From positions 1 to 64,000 of the forward strand of contig NZ_ALAB01000041.1 in the NCBI RefSeq assembly GCF_000280055.1: 64,000 nucleotides of DNA, given 5' to 3'. Source of the stretch: Alishewanella aestuarii B11 (lineage in GTDB: Bacteria; Pseudomonadota; Gammaproteobacteria; Enterobacterales; Alteromonadaceae). Under the pieces are notes generated by a model. That model saw only the letters and a list, made by a program, of their open reading frames with translations, was not told the origin of the DNA and made no database searches. Shown piece after piece: positions 33,545 through 49,180 of this stretch (its first letter is position 1; each line of letters starts with the position of its first letter). A program made the translations under genes and the position numbers.

Positions 33545-34699
33545 TTATTCTTCAAAATACCACAAGCCCTGGTTAATCAAGTCCGTCAATAATAACAGGC
33601 GTTCTTCCCGCGCGGTAAAATGCAGACATTGCTGTTGGTCGATGCGTTTGCTGTCACAGAGTAATTGCGCTGTAACCAGCTCTTCGGCTGGCAGCACTAT
33701 AGTGGTGCCGTTGATAAACAGCTGAATATCACTGCTTTCGTTTGCCTGATAGTAGCTGCAACGCAGGCCGCCAAGGCGCGCCAATACCGAGCCTTCTTCC
33801 AGGTATTCTGCAATTTCCTCAGCCTGATAATGTGGATCTGGCTCTTGCTGATCCAGCTCATGTTTGGCTTGGGTAATATACTGGCCAAACCATAGCGGTA
33901 GTGTGTCGCGGTCACTGACCAGTTGCACCAACAGCTGCTGCACCTGATCCAGATCCTGCTCACTAATGGCGCCGATATTACCGGCCAGGTTGCGCTGTGG
34001 ATCGCTAAAGCGTTTACCGCTGATATCATTGTCCAGCAGGTAATCAGCTATACCGGTCAGTAAGTCTTTTTGTGCCGGCGCCCGGAAACCGACTGAGTAG
34101 TTCAGACTGTTCTCGAGTGAAACCCCCTCGTGTGGGCAGCCAGGCGGAATATATAAAATATCACCCGGCTCCATAATGACATCAATACAGGCGGTAAAGG
34201 GCGTGACTTGCAGCAGGCGCGGATGCGGGCAGAATTGCTTTAGTGACGCATCTGGCATGCCAACCCGCCAGTGTCTTTTACCCTCGCCCTGGATAATAAA
34301 CACATCATATTGATCCAGGTGCGGACCGACACCGCCACCCGGGGTGGAAAAGCTGACCATCAGATCATCAATCCGCCAGTTTGGAATAAAGCGAAATGGC
34401 TCAATCAACTCCGCCGCCGGTGGATGCCAGTGGTCAACCGCCTGCACCAGGATAGTCCAGTCCTTGTCGCCATAGCGGTTAAAGTCTTCAAAGGGGCCGG
34501 TTTCCAGCTGCCAGTTACCGTCGCGACATTCGACCAACCGTGATTCGACGTCGTCTTCCAACGCCAGACCTGCCAGCTCATCCGCTGACAGCGGATCCTG
34601 AAAGTTCTTAAAGCCTTGTTTAATCAACAGCGGCTGCTTTTGCCAGTACTGCTGCATAAAATCGGCCAGGCTTAATTCACCCAGATTTAACTGATACAT
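33545..34699 (-). CDS. roxA: Ribosomal protein uL16 arginine hydroxylase (JmjC-type)
   Basis: A 384-residue 2-oxoglutarate/Fe(II) oxygenase; E. coli RoxA/YcfD (373 residues) hydroxylates an Arg of ribosomal protein L16. The cupin core shows the iron ligands HLD in GGVGPHLDQYDVF and the distal His in PGCPHEGVSL. A C-terminal dimerisation and winged-helix region completes the family layout. ATG 34699 gives the family N-terminus MYQLNLGEL; the open frame extends 15 codons further without similarity. Located after purB, as in E. coli once phoPQ is removed. Confidence 0.9.
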   Translation of the reverse strand: MYQLNLGELSLADFMQQYWQKQPLLIKQGFKNFQDPLSADELAGLALEDDVESRLVECRDGNWQLETGPFEDFNRYGDKDWTILVQAVDHWHPPAAELIEPFRFIPNWRIDDLMVSFSTPGGGVGPHLDQYDVFIIQGEGKRHWRVGMPDASLKQFCPHPRLLQVTPFTACIDVIMEPGDILYIPPGCPHEGVSLENSLNYSVGFRAPAQKDLLTGIADYLLDNDISGKRFSDPQRNLAGNIGAISEQDLDQVQQLLVQLVSDRDTLPLWFGQYITQAKHELDQQEPDPHYQAEEIAEYLEEGSVLARLGGLRCSYYQANESSDIQLFINGTTIVLPAEELVTAQLLCDSKRIDQQQCLHFTAREERLLLLTDLINQGLWYFEE

Positions 34700-34739
34700 T
34701 TTAGGATCCCAAGTAAAGCAGCTGAATTTACGATTACAG

Positions 34740-34847
34740 AGCAAGAACCAGATTGCTTACGCCAAGACGCCGTAAATACATCCCTGTAGGCTTCATTCAG
34801 GCATCCATGCCTTCAAGACTTGGCTTAAAGCAATCCGGTTCCCTGCT
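34740..34847. repeat. MITE-like hairpin element between purB and roxA
   Basis: Long imperfect inverted repeat: the left arm 34740-34766 and right arm 34819-34847 match at about 24 of 27 positions (GAACC-GATTGCTT cores, GCCAAG ends). A second hairpin lies inside (GGCATCCATGCC, 34800-34811). No reading frame. It resembles non-autonomous intergenic repeats, and occupies the place of phoPQ in E. coli. Confidence 0.6.
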
Positions 34848-34862
34848 AATAAAGTTACTGGA

Positions 34863-36880
<2,018 letters not shown>

Positions 36881-36881
36881 C

Positions 36882-37985
36882 TTAGCTTAGTGCCTCATCA
36901 ATAATACCACCGCCAAGGCAGACTTCATCCAGATAGAAGACTGCCGACTGACCAGGGGTTACCGCTTTTTGTGGGCTATCAAAAGTCACCTGCAGCCGGC
37001 CATCAGGCAGCGGCGTTACGGTGCAGGGAATATCATGTTGCCGGTAACGGGTTTTTACCGTTAAGCGGCAAACTTGCTGTGGCCCGGTGCGATCCACCCA
37101 GTGCAGTTGACTGGCTATCAACCCGCTGGATAATAACGCCGGGTGATCATGGCCCTGAGCAACCAGTAACCGGTTGAGCGTTAAATCTTTGCCGACCACA
37201 TACCAGGGATCGTCGCCGCCATCGCGTAAACCGCCAATACCTAAGCCTTTGCGCTGGCCCAGGGTGTGATACATCAGGCCCTCGTGACGGCCGATAATTT
37301 TGCCATCATCAATACTGACAATATCGCCCGGCTGAGCCGGTAAATACTGCTGCAGAAAATCTTTAAACTTGCGCTCACCGATAAAGCAGATGCCGGTGGA
37401 GTCTTTTTTATCATGGGTGACCAGGCCTTGTTGCTCAGCAATGGCGCGCACGGCCGGCTTTTCCAAATCACCGACCGGAAACAGGGTTTGTGCAATATGT
37501 TGCTCAGCCAGGGTATAGAGGAAGTAGCTTTGGTCTTTATTGTGATCCAGACCACGCAGCATTTGCCAGTGACCATCCTGATAACGGCGGCGTACATAAT
37601 GGCCGGTAGCGATATAGTCAGCGCCCAGCGCTTCAGCGGCAAACTCCAGAAAGGCTTTAAACTTGATTTCTTTATTGCACATAATGTCCGGGTTAGGGGT
37701 GCGCCCGGCTTTATATTCGGCTAAGAAATACTCGAACACATTGTCCCAGTATTCGGCGGCAAAGTTGACCTTGTGTAATTTGATACCCAGTTTATCGCAT
37801 ACGGCCTGGGCATCGGCCATATCTTCTGCGGCAGCACAGTATTCGTCGTTGTCGTCTTCTTCCCAGTTTTTCATAAACAGGCCTTCCACCTGATAACCCT
37901 GTTGCAACAACAGGTAGGCGGAAACGGACGAATCGACGCCGCCGGACATCCCGACGATTACTTTTTTACTGCTGTTCTCTGACAT
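36882..37985 (-). CDS. mnmA: tRNA-specific 2-thiouridylase MnmA
   Basis: A 367-residue enzyme that thiolates U34 of tRNA-Lys, Glu and Gln. The ATP-pyrophosphatase loop [15 protein letters not shown] is at residues 13-27. The catalytic cysteines are in [11 protein letters not shown] and [10 protein letters not shown]. Both Cys are present, so it should be active. Leading gene of mnmA-hflD-purB on the minus strand. Confidence 0.97.
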   Translation of the reverse strand: MSENSSKKVIVGMSGGVDSSVSAYLLLQQGYQVEGLFMKNWEEDDNDEYCAAAEDMADAQAVCDKLGIKLHKVNFAAEYWDNVFEYFLAEYKAGRTPNPDIMCNKEIKFKAFLEFAAEALGADYIATGHYVRRRYQDGHWQMLRGLDHNKDQSYFLYTLAEQHIAQTLFPVGDLEKPAVRAIAEQQGLVTHDKKDSTGICFIGERKFKDFLQQYLPAQPGDIVSIDDGKIIGRHEGLMYHTLGQRKGLGIGGLRDGGDDPWYVVGKDLTLNRLLVAQGHDHPALLSSGLIASQLHWVDRTGPQQVCRLTVKTRYRQHDIPCTVTPLPDGRLQVTFDSPQKAVTPGQSAVFYLDEVCLGGGIIDEALS

Positions 37986-38095
37986 GACACCGCGCTTAAA
38001 GACTGCCTGAATTAAAGGCGCGGATTATAACACCAAAATAGCGGCGGCAAAAATGCTCGCTACCGGAAAAAAGCTGACTAAGCTGCGGTTTACTG

Positions 38096-38551
38096 TTAGC
38101 AAAGCGGTTGGATCAATGACAATGGCAGTCGGGTACCGGCTAAACAGAGATCGATGGCATCCAGCACCAGCTGACTGCGCGGAGGCAGTTTTTGTGCCAG
38201 CAGTTCACTTTTATCAAGCCACTGTAGCGCCAGAATATCCGGATCCTGGGGCTGAAATGCTGCTGGCAGCTGGTCGGGCTCAAACAAAAAATTCACCCGC
38301 ACATAGGTATGGCCGTTGCTGGCCTTTAACTGCGAAATGCCAAGCCAGGCTGAGGGCAGCAGGGTCAGGCCGGTTTCCTCGTAAACCTCTCGGCAGACGG
38401 CGCTAAGCAAATCCTCATCTTCTTCCATATGGCCGGCCGGTTGGTTGAGGACTTCGCGGCCACTGAGTTTGTCGCGCTCCTGTACCAGTAAAAACCGGCC
38501 CTGATAATAAACCACCGCTGCCACGGTCAGATGGAGTCTGTTCCTGCTCAT
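38096..38551 (-). CDS. nudJ: NUDIX hydrolase, NudJ type
   Basis: A 151-residue NUDIX protein with the box GHMEEDEDLLSAVCREVYEE and TGL (about residues 41-63), containing the REVYEE metal ligands. E. coli NudJ (153 residues) hydrolyses thiamine pyrimidine and nucleoside pyrophosphates; gene position between rluE and mnmA is the same here, which supports the assignment. Confidence 0.9.
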   Translation of the reverse strand: MSRNRLHLTVAAVVYYQGRFLLVQERDKLSGREVLNQPAGHMEEDEDLLSAVCREVYEETGLTLLPSAWLGISQLKASNGHTYVRVNFLFEPDQLPAAFQPQDPDILALQWLDKSELLAQKLPPRSQLVLDAIDLCLAGTRLPLSLIQPLC

Positions 38552-38589
38552 GCTATTCCTTGTTGTCGTCGCTGCCGCGTCAGTGCGGA

Positions 38590-39225
38590 TTACAAATTGA
38601 TACTACGATACTGCCCCGGCGCCAGATCGTCCAGTTGCCAGTCGCCAATCCTAACCCGCACTAAACGCAGGGTAGGGAAGCCAACTGCGGCTGTCATTCG
38701 CCGCACCTGACGGTTACGACCTTCGTGAATAGTCAGGGCCAGCCAACTGGTCGGAATATTGGCCCGATAGCGAACCGGCGGCTGCCGCGGCCAGAGTTCG
38801 GGTTCCGCCAAAAGCTCAGCCTGGGCCGGTAGCGTCATGCCGTCGTTAAGTTGTACACCCTGACGCAGCTGTGCCAGAGCCTGTTCGGTAATTTGCCCCT
38901 CGACCTGCACCCAGTAGGTTTTCGGTGCTTTAAAGGCCGGATCGGCGATTTTTTGCTGGGTCTTACCGCAGTTGGTTAACAGCAGCAGGCCTTCACTGTC
39001 CCGATCCAGCCGGCCGGCAGCATAGATATCCGGAATGGCTAAAAAATCAGCCAGTGTCTGGCGCGGCGGTGTGCTGTTGTCGGTAAACTGGCTTAATACA
39101 TCGTAGGGCTTATTAAAGAGTACCAATAGCGGATTTTCTACCTTAGTCCTATTGTTTTTTGCTGAAAAAGCCTTATGTTTTGGCCGGGTCGGCCGTTTCT
39201 GAGCATTCACGCCTGATCTCTGCAT
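38590..39225 (-). CDS. rluE: 23S rRNA pseudouridine(2457) synthase
   Basis: A 211-residue RsuA/RluE-type pseudouridine synthase (E. coli RluE 217 residues). The catalytic motif is [15 protein letters not shown] with the nucleophilic Asp, and the end region has [20 protein letters not shown]. The open frame runs 58 codons further upstream to 39399, but the chosen ATG at 39225 matches family length and leaves room for the divergent idh promoter. The basic N-terminal ~35 residues are not conserved. Confidence 0.9.
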   Translation of the reverse strand: MQRSGVNAQKRPTRPKHKAFSAKNNRTKVENPLLVLFNKPYDVLSQFTDNSTPPRQTLADFLAIPDIYAAGRLDRDSEGLLLLTNCGKTQQKIADPAFKAPKTYWVQVEGQITEQALAQLRQGVQLNDGMTLPAQAELLAEPELWPRQPPVRYRANIPTSWLALTIHEGRNRQVRRMTAAVGFPTLRLVRVRIGDWQLDDLAPGQYRSINL

Positions 39226-39329
39226 CTGATGTTGACCGTAATATTTAAACGCCGCGGCGCCAAGCTGCCGTTTAACCGGGTGGTGTGCCGCTGGATGTGC
39301 GCTGCCTGTTTTATTCGCCCTGATGCTGA

Positions 39330-41660
<2,331 letters not shown>

Positions 41661-41718
41661 TAGCGGTGAGCGGCCCGCTATCCGGCTACAGCCGGGGGCG
41701 GGCTGCAAAGATATCTTG

Positions 41719-41738
41719 TGCTGTGTAATAACACAGCA
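41719..41738. other. Hairpin downstream of idh
   Basis: Perfect 8-bp stem TGCTGTGT/ACACAGCA around AATA, 58 bp after the idh stop and just before the main terminator. Confidence 0.5.
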
Positions 41739-41748
41739 AGCTCAGGAC

Positions 41749-41781
41749 AACAAAAAAGCAGGCGCCGCCTGCTTTTTTGTT
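41749..41781. terminator. Bidirectional terminator of idh and cspD
   Basis: Perfect 15-bp stem (AACAAAAAAGCAGGC with its complement) around GCC; A-run and T-run on opposite sides serve both converging genes. Confidence 0.92.
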
Positions 41782-41796
41782 TTCAGGTCCGCTGTG

Positions 41797-42012
41797 CTAT
41801 TCGTCAACGCCGGGCAGCTTGATATTGACAGCGTGTAAGCCTTTGGGGCCCTCAGACAAGTCGAATACCACGTCCTGGCCCGCTTTCAGCGTGCGGTAGC
41901 CATCCATGTTAATGGTTGAATAATGGGCGAAGATATCTTCGTCACGTCCGTCTTCCCGGATAAATCCAAATCCTTTGGCATTATTGAACCATTTCACTTT
42001 ACCGGTAGCCAT
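41797..42012 (-). CDS. cspD: Cold-shock-domain protein CspD
   Basis: A 71-residue single cold-shock domain with both RNA-binding motifs, KGFGFI and DIFAHY. Position divergent from clpS-clpA is the same as for E. coli cspD, a stationary-phase replication inhibitor and toxin-like protein, so I favour CspD over the cold-induced paralogues. The C-terminal KLPGVDE is atypical compared with CspA. Confidence 0.88.
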   Translation of the reverse strand: MATGKVKWFNNAKGFGFIREDGRDEDIFAHYSTINMDGYRTLKAGQDVVFDLSEGPKGLHAVNIKLPGVDE

Positions 42013-42211
42013 ACTACTTACTTCCTTCTCTAAGTTAGCTATATTCTGTATGCTAGTGAAGCACTGAGCAGGAGCCGGAACTGGCCCCGTTATTTAATGT
42101 AGATAATTTGAGCAAACAGTCAAGGTATTTGCAAAAATAAGCTAAAACCTTTACGCAATTTTAATAACACGCGCCTTTGCTGGATGGCGCTCGGATGGCT
42201 ATAGTTAACTT

Positions 42212-42532
42212 ATGAGCGGTAAGCAGAATCCCAACGTACATTTCGATGATATCGCAGAACTCACCCGGCAGCGGTTGGCACCGCCACCCATGTATAAGGT
42301 GATTTTGCATAATGATGACTATACCCCAATGGACTTTGTCATCGATGTACTGAGCCGGTTCTTTAATATGCAGTATGAAAGAGCCACCGAAATTATGCTG
42401 AAAGTACATTATGAAGGCAGCGCGGTTTGTGGGGTTTTTACTGCCGAAATTGCCGAAACCAAGGTGCAGCAAGTGATGACCTATGCCAAGGAGCATCAGC
42501 ATCCGTTGCTCTGTACCATGGAACGCGCTTAA
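42212..42532 (+). CDS. clpS: ATP-dependent Clp protease adaptor ClpS
   Basis: A 106-residue adaptor that delivers N-degron substrates to ClpA-ClpP. A flexible N-terminal tail (about 1-25) is followed by the core with [20 protein letters not shown], which lines the N-degron pocket, and the later [20 protein letters not shown]. Key pocket residues are present. It precedes clpA by 64 bp. Confidence 0.96.
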   Translation: MSGKQNPNVHFDDIAELTRQRLAPPPMYKVILHNDDYTPMDFVIDVLSRFFNMQYERATEIMLKVHYEGSAVCGVFTAEIAETKVQQVMTYAKEHQHPLLCTMERA

Positions 42533-42596
42533 AACCGTTGGCATCCCGGGGCTGTAGCCAAGGATGTCTCTAACTCAGGTGGATTAGGAGTGATGT

Positions 42597-44873
42597 ATGT
42601 TAAATAAAGATCTTGAGTTAACGCTGAATATGGCATTCAGGTTTGCGCGCGAACGCCGGCATGAATTTATGACGGTTGAACATCTGTTATTGGCCTTACT
42701 GGATAACCCTTCCGCGGGCGCGGCGCTCAAGTCCTGCGGTGCTAATCTGGATAAGCTGCGCCAGGAGTTGGCCAGCTTTATCGACTCCACCACACCGGTG
42801 CTGCCGGAGGGAGAGCTGGAGCGCGATACGCAGCCGACACTGGGCTTTCAGCGCGTGCTACAGCGCGCGGTCTTTCATGTGCAATCCTCAGGTAAGTCGG
42901 AAGTCAATGGCGCCAATGTGCTGGTGGCGATCTTCTCTGAGCAGGAATCGCAAGCGGTTTATCTGCTGAAAAAAATCGATATCACCCGGCTGGATGTGGT
43001 GAACTACATTTCGCACGGCATTACCAAAACTGAAAAGCTGGAACAGCATGATGATAGCCAGCAGGAAGAGATTGGCGAGCAGAGCGCAGAAGAGCACCGT
43101 TACCTGGAAAACTTTACTGCTAACCTGAATGTGCAGGCGAAAAATGGCCTGATCGATCCGCTGATTGGCCGCGATACTGAAGTAGAGCGGGCGGTGCAGG
43201 TACTATGCCGGCGGAAGAAAAATAACCCGCTGTTAGTCGGCGAAGCCGGCGTCGGCAAAACGGCCATTGCTGAAGGTCTGGCCTGGCGCATCGTACAGCA
43301 GCAAGTGCCGGAAGTGATTGCTGATGCCACCATCTACTCGCTGGATATGGGCGCCTTGCTGGCTGGTACCAAGTACCGTGGCGATTTTGAAAAGCGCTTA
43401 AAGTCGCTGTTAAAAGAAATTGAGCGCGAGAAAAATGCCATCCTGTTTATTGATGAGATCCATACCGTGATTGGTGCCGGTGCGGCCTCGGGCGGTGTGA
43501 TGGACGCCTCGAATCTGATTAAGCCGTTGTTGTCGAGCGGCCGCTTGCGCTGTATGGGGTCGACCACCTATCAGGAATTTAAAAATATCTTCGAAAAAGA
43601 TACCGCACTGGTACGGCGCTTCCAGAAAATCGATGTGGTAGAGCCCAGTGTCGAAGATACCACCCGCATTCTGCTGGGCTTAAAAGAACGCTATGAGCAG
43701 CACCATAATGTGAAATACACGCAGAAAGCACTGCGCGCTGCTGCTGAACTGTCGGCAAAATATATCAGTGAGCGGCATTTACCGGATAAAGCCATCGATG
43801 TGATTGATGAGGCCGGTGCTTCACAGCGGCTGTTACCGGCATCGAAGCGCAAAAAAGTAATTAACGTCGCGGAAATTGAGCAGGTGATTGCTAAGATCGC
43901 CCGTATTCCGGAGAAGTCAGTCTCCGCTTCGGATAAAGAAGTGCTGGCCAATCTGGATCGTAATCTGAAACTGGTGGTCTTTGGCCAGAATGCACCCATT
44001 GAAGCGCTAACGGCGGCGATCCGCTTATCGCGTTCAGGCTTGGGTAACGAGGAAAAACCCATCGGCAGCTTCCTGTTTGCCGGGCCTACCGGGGTTGGGA
44101 AAACCGAAGTGACCAAACAGCTGGCCAAGGTGATGGGCGTAGAGCTGCTGCGCTTTGATATGTCGGAATATATGGAGCGGCATGCGGTGAGCCGTTTAAT
44201 TGGTGCGCCACCGGGCTATGTCGGTTTTGAGCAGGGCGGCTTGCTGACTGATGCGGTCTCCAAGCATCCGTATTCGGTAGTGCTGCTGGATGAAATCGAA
44301 AAGGCACACTCGGATATCTACAATATCCTGTTGCAGGTGATGGATCACGGTACCCTGACCGATAATAACGGTCGCAAGATTGATTTCCGAAATGTGATCC
44401 TGGTGATGACCACCAATGCCGGGGTGCAGGAAACGGTGCGCAAGTCGATTGGTTTTAAACAGCAGGATCATAGCCATGATGCGCTCAGCGAAATCAATAA
44501 AACCTTTAGTCCGGAATTCCGTAACCGGCTGGATGGCATTATCTGGTTTCAACATCTGGATCAGGAGATTATTCTGCAAATCGTTGATAAGTTTATCTGC
44601 GAACTGCAGGTACAACTGGATAAGAAACAGGTGTCATTGGAACTCAGTAGTGAAGCCCGGCACTGGCTGGCAGCCAAGGGATATGATCAGGCGATGGGCG
44701 CTCGGCCGATGGCAAGAGTGATCCAGGAACAACTGAAAAAGCCTTTGGCTAATGAAATCCTGTTTGGGGTGCTAACTGAGGGTGGCGATGTGCGGGTGGA
44801 GCTGGTAGCGGATAAACTGGAATTCCATTATCAGACCAGTAAAACCGCAGCGACCGAGGCGCAGCCGGGTTAA
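42597..44873 (+). CDS. clpA: ATP-dependent Clp protease ATP-binding subunit ClpA
   Basis: A 758-residue AAA+ unfoldase, the same length as E. coli ClpA. The N-domain (1-145) binds ClpS; D1 has Walker A GEAGVGKT (215-222) and D2 has GPTGVGKT (about 496-503). Both Walker B sequences (LFIDEIH, VLLDEIEKAH) are intact. It feeds substrates to ClpP, whose gene is not in this window. RBS TTAGGAGTG is upstream. An intrinsic terminator follows. Confidence 0.97.
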   Translation: MLNKDLELTLNMAFRFARERRHEFMTVEHLLLALLDNPSAGAALKSCGANLDKLRQELASFIDSTTPVLPEGELERDTQPTLGFQRVLQRAVFHVQSSGKSEVNGANVLVAIFSEQESQAVYLLKKIDITRLDVVNYISHGITKTEKLEQHDDSQQEEIGEQSAEEHRYLENFTANLNVQAKNGLIDPLIGRDTEVERAVQVLCRRKKNNPLLVGEAGVGKTAIAEGLAWRIVQQQVPEVIADATIYSLDMGALLAGTKYRGDFEKRLKSLLKEIEREKNAILFIDEIHTVIGAGAASGGVMDASNLIKPLLSSGRLRCMGSTTYQEFKNIFEKDTALVRRFQKIDVVEPSVEDTTRILLGLKERYEQHHNVKYTQKALRAAAELSAKYISERHLPDKAIDVIDEAGASQRLLPASKRKKVINVAEIEQVIAKIARIPEKSVSASDKEVLANLDRNLKLVVFGQNAPIEALTAAIRLSRSGLGNEEKPIGSFLFAGPTGVGKTEVTKQLAKVMGVELLRFDMSEYMERHAVSRLIGAPPGYVGFEQGGLLTDAVSKHPYSVVLLDEIEKAHSDIYNILLQVMDHGTLTDNNGRKIDFRNVILVMTTNAGVQETVRKSIGFKQQDHSHDALSEINKTFSPEFRNRLDGIIWFQHLDQEIILQIVDKFICELQVQLDKKQVSLELSSEARHWLAAKGYDQAMGARPMARVIQEQLKKPLANEILFGVLTEGGDVRVELVADKLEFHYQTSKTAATEAQPG

Positions 44874-44913
44874 TAAGCCACTCACCGGCGAACAGGTGTG
44901 GACTAAAACGCAA

Positions 44914-44938
44914 AAACCCGGCTATGCCGGGTTTGCCT
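44914..44938. terminator. Terminator between clpA and infA
   Basis: Stem AAACCCGGC/GCCGGGTTT around TAT, with A-run before and TTT after, between converging genes. Confidence 0.85.
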
Positions 44939-44990
44939 TTAGCTGGCGACGAAAAGCACTAAGTCGGCATTTCGTGCAGACTTAGGCTGC

Positions 44991-45209
<219 letters not shown>

Positions 45210-45304
45210 TCAGCGTACTCGCCTCTAATAAAATGTGGTGCCTTTGGAAAAACAGCGCAGATTGTGCCGAAAAGCCACCGATAAGTAAAGCAGCAAGCGC
45301 TTTT

Positions 45305-46027
45305 TTAAGCAAATGAGTGCCAGCCGCCATCGAAATAGCGCTGATGCGGCAGAAATTCCTGCTTATAGGCCATTTTGCGACAGCCATCGACCTGATAGCC
45401 GAGGTAGACATAGTCCAGCTGCTGCTGTGCCGCCAGTTGTAGCAGATACAGGATGGCCAACTTACCGGGAGAGAAAGACTCTGCCTGCCGGGCAAAAAAG
45501 GTGTACACCGCTGAATAAGCACCGGCGAGTTCATCCACCACCATCACGGCCTGTAACACCCCGGCCTGATACAACTGCAGCAAGCTGATCGGCTGCCATT
45601 TACTGTTTAGCAGGGAGTCCAGTTGTTCCTGCGTTGCCGGATGCATCACCCCATCCGGATGCTTAAAAGCAATATAGTCGGCAAATAACGCAAATAATTG
45701 TTGTCGCTCAGCCACTGAATCGGGCACCTTGCTTAGCTGATACTGCCAGCCGCTGCGCGCGGCTTTGCTGAGCAGGCGCCGCTGGCTGCTGCTTGGCGTA
45801 AAATCTGGCAGCGGGATCCTCAGTGATTGGCAGGCGTGACAGCTGGGGCAATGTGGCCGGTACAGTTGATCACCGCTGCGGCGGAAATTATGTTTTATCA
45901 GCAACTGATATAAACTGGCGTCCATTGGCTGTGGACTGAGCAATACCGCCAGTTGCTCTTGTTGCGAACTCAGGTAGCTACAGGCGGCAGGTGGGGTCAG
46001 GCCAAACTGCAAGCTCTGCTCAGTCAT
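45305..46027 (-). CDS. bpt: Aspartate/glutamate leucyltransferase (Bpt)
   Basis: A 240-residue aminoacyl-tRNA-protein transferase of the Bpt/Ate1 family. The N-terminal part has the family cysteines in CSYL and YRPHCPSCHACQSLRIPL; the C-terminal GNAT-like domain has DYVYLGYQVDGCRKMAYKQE. Bpt enzymes add Leu from Leu-tRNA to N-terminal Asp or Glu, making ClpS-recognised N-degrons. It overlaps the end of aat by 8 bp. Confidence 0.93.
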   Translation of the reverse strand: MTEQSLQFGLTPPAACSYLSSQQEQLAVLLSPQPMDASLYQLLIKHNFRRSGDQLYRPHCPSCHACQSLRIPLPDFTPSSSQRRLLSKAARSGWQYQLSKVPDSVAERQQLFALFADYIAFKHPDGVMHPATQEQLDSLLNSKWQPISLLQLYQAGVLQAVMVVDELAGAYSAVYTFFARQAESFSPGKLAILYLLQLAAQQQLDYVYLGYQVDGCRKMAYKQEFLPHQRYFDGGWHSFA

Positions 46028-46742
46028 GCCCAGGCTCCAGTAGCAGCGGCTGGCTTCGCCAATGCTCTGCCGGTGCAGGTGTCTTGATTAAGGTTGCAAT
46101 CAGCGGCAGGTAGTCGCGCCGGGACAGGGTAGTGGCGCCAAGTTTCAGTAAGAACGGGTTAGGTAACTGACAGTCAATCCAGCCGGGGGCATAGCGCTGC
46201 AAATGTTGTTGCAGCGCTATCAACGCAAACTTAGCGCCATTATCAATGCGGTTAAACATCGATTCACCGCAAAACAGCTGACCCAGCTGCACGCCATATA
46301 AGCCACCGACCAGTTGCTTGCCTTGCCAGACCTCGACACTGTGCGCCAGGCCTTGCTGATGCAGCGCCAGATAGGCTTGCTGCATCGGTGGTAGGATCCA
46401 GGTTTGCGCCTGACTGGGCCGGGGTTCGGCACACTTGCTGATCACTGCAGCAAATGCCTGATTTAGCGTTACGGTTAAACCGTCGCGGCGTAATTGCTTG
46501 CGCAAGGTACGGTTTAAGCTAAGCGTATCGGGCGCAAAGACGGCGCGGATAGCAGGGCTCCACCAGAGTAGTGGATCGCCTTCAGAAAACCATGGAAAGA
46601 TGCCGCTTTGATAGGCCAGCTGCAGGCGTGAGACCGAGAGATCACCGCCCATCGCCAGCAAACCATCGGGCTCCCGCAGCGCCTGTTGCACGGGCGGGAA
46701 CCAGAGTTCATCTGCTAACAGCTCCGGCAGATAGATAGGCAT
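46020..46742 (-). CDS. aat: Leucyl/phenylalanyl-tRNA-protein transferase
   Basis: A 240-residue enzyme transferring Leu or Phe to N-terminal Arg/Lys. Family signatures are LWWSPAIRAVF, EVWQGKQLVGGLYGVQLGQL and FCGESMF. ATG 46742 is preferred to an in-frame TTG at 46760. Together with bpt, clpS and clpA it provides a complete bacterial N-degron route. bpt overlaps its 3' end, so the two are translationally coupled. Confidence 0.94.
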   Translation of the reverse strand: MPIYLPELLADELWFPPVQQALREPDGLLAMGGDLSVSRLQLAYQSGIFPWFSEGDPLLWWSPAIRAVFAPDTLSLNRTLRKQLRRDGLTVTLNQAFAAVISKCAEPRPSQAQTWILPPMQQAYLALHQQGLAHSVEVWQGKQLVGGLYGVQLGQLFCGESMFNRIDNGAKFALIALQQHLQRYAPGWIDCQLPNPFLLKLGATTLSRRDYLPLIATLIKTPAPAEHWRSQPLLLEPGHD

Positions 46743-46763
46743 CAGACAGGGCGCGGGCAAGCT

Positions 46764-46784
46764 GAAGCCGCATGTTGCGGCTTC
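46764..46784. other. Hairpin between trxB and aat
   Basis: Perfect 8-bp stem GAAGCCGC/GCGGCTTC around ATGTT; no T-run on the minus strand, so read-through from trxB into aat is possible. Confidence 0.5.
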
Positions 46785-46792
46785 ATAGGCTG

Positions 46793-49152
<2,360 letters not shown>

Positions 49153-49162
49153 AATGTCCCCC
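49153..49162. repeat. Target site duplication, right copy
   Basis: AATGTCCCCC, identical to the left copy at 47899-47908. Confidence 0.8.
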
Positions 49163-49180
49163 CTTATAGACGGAGTCTTT

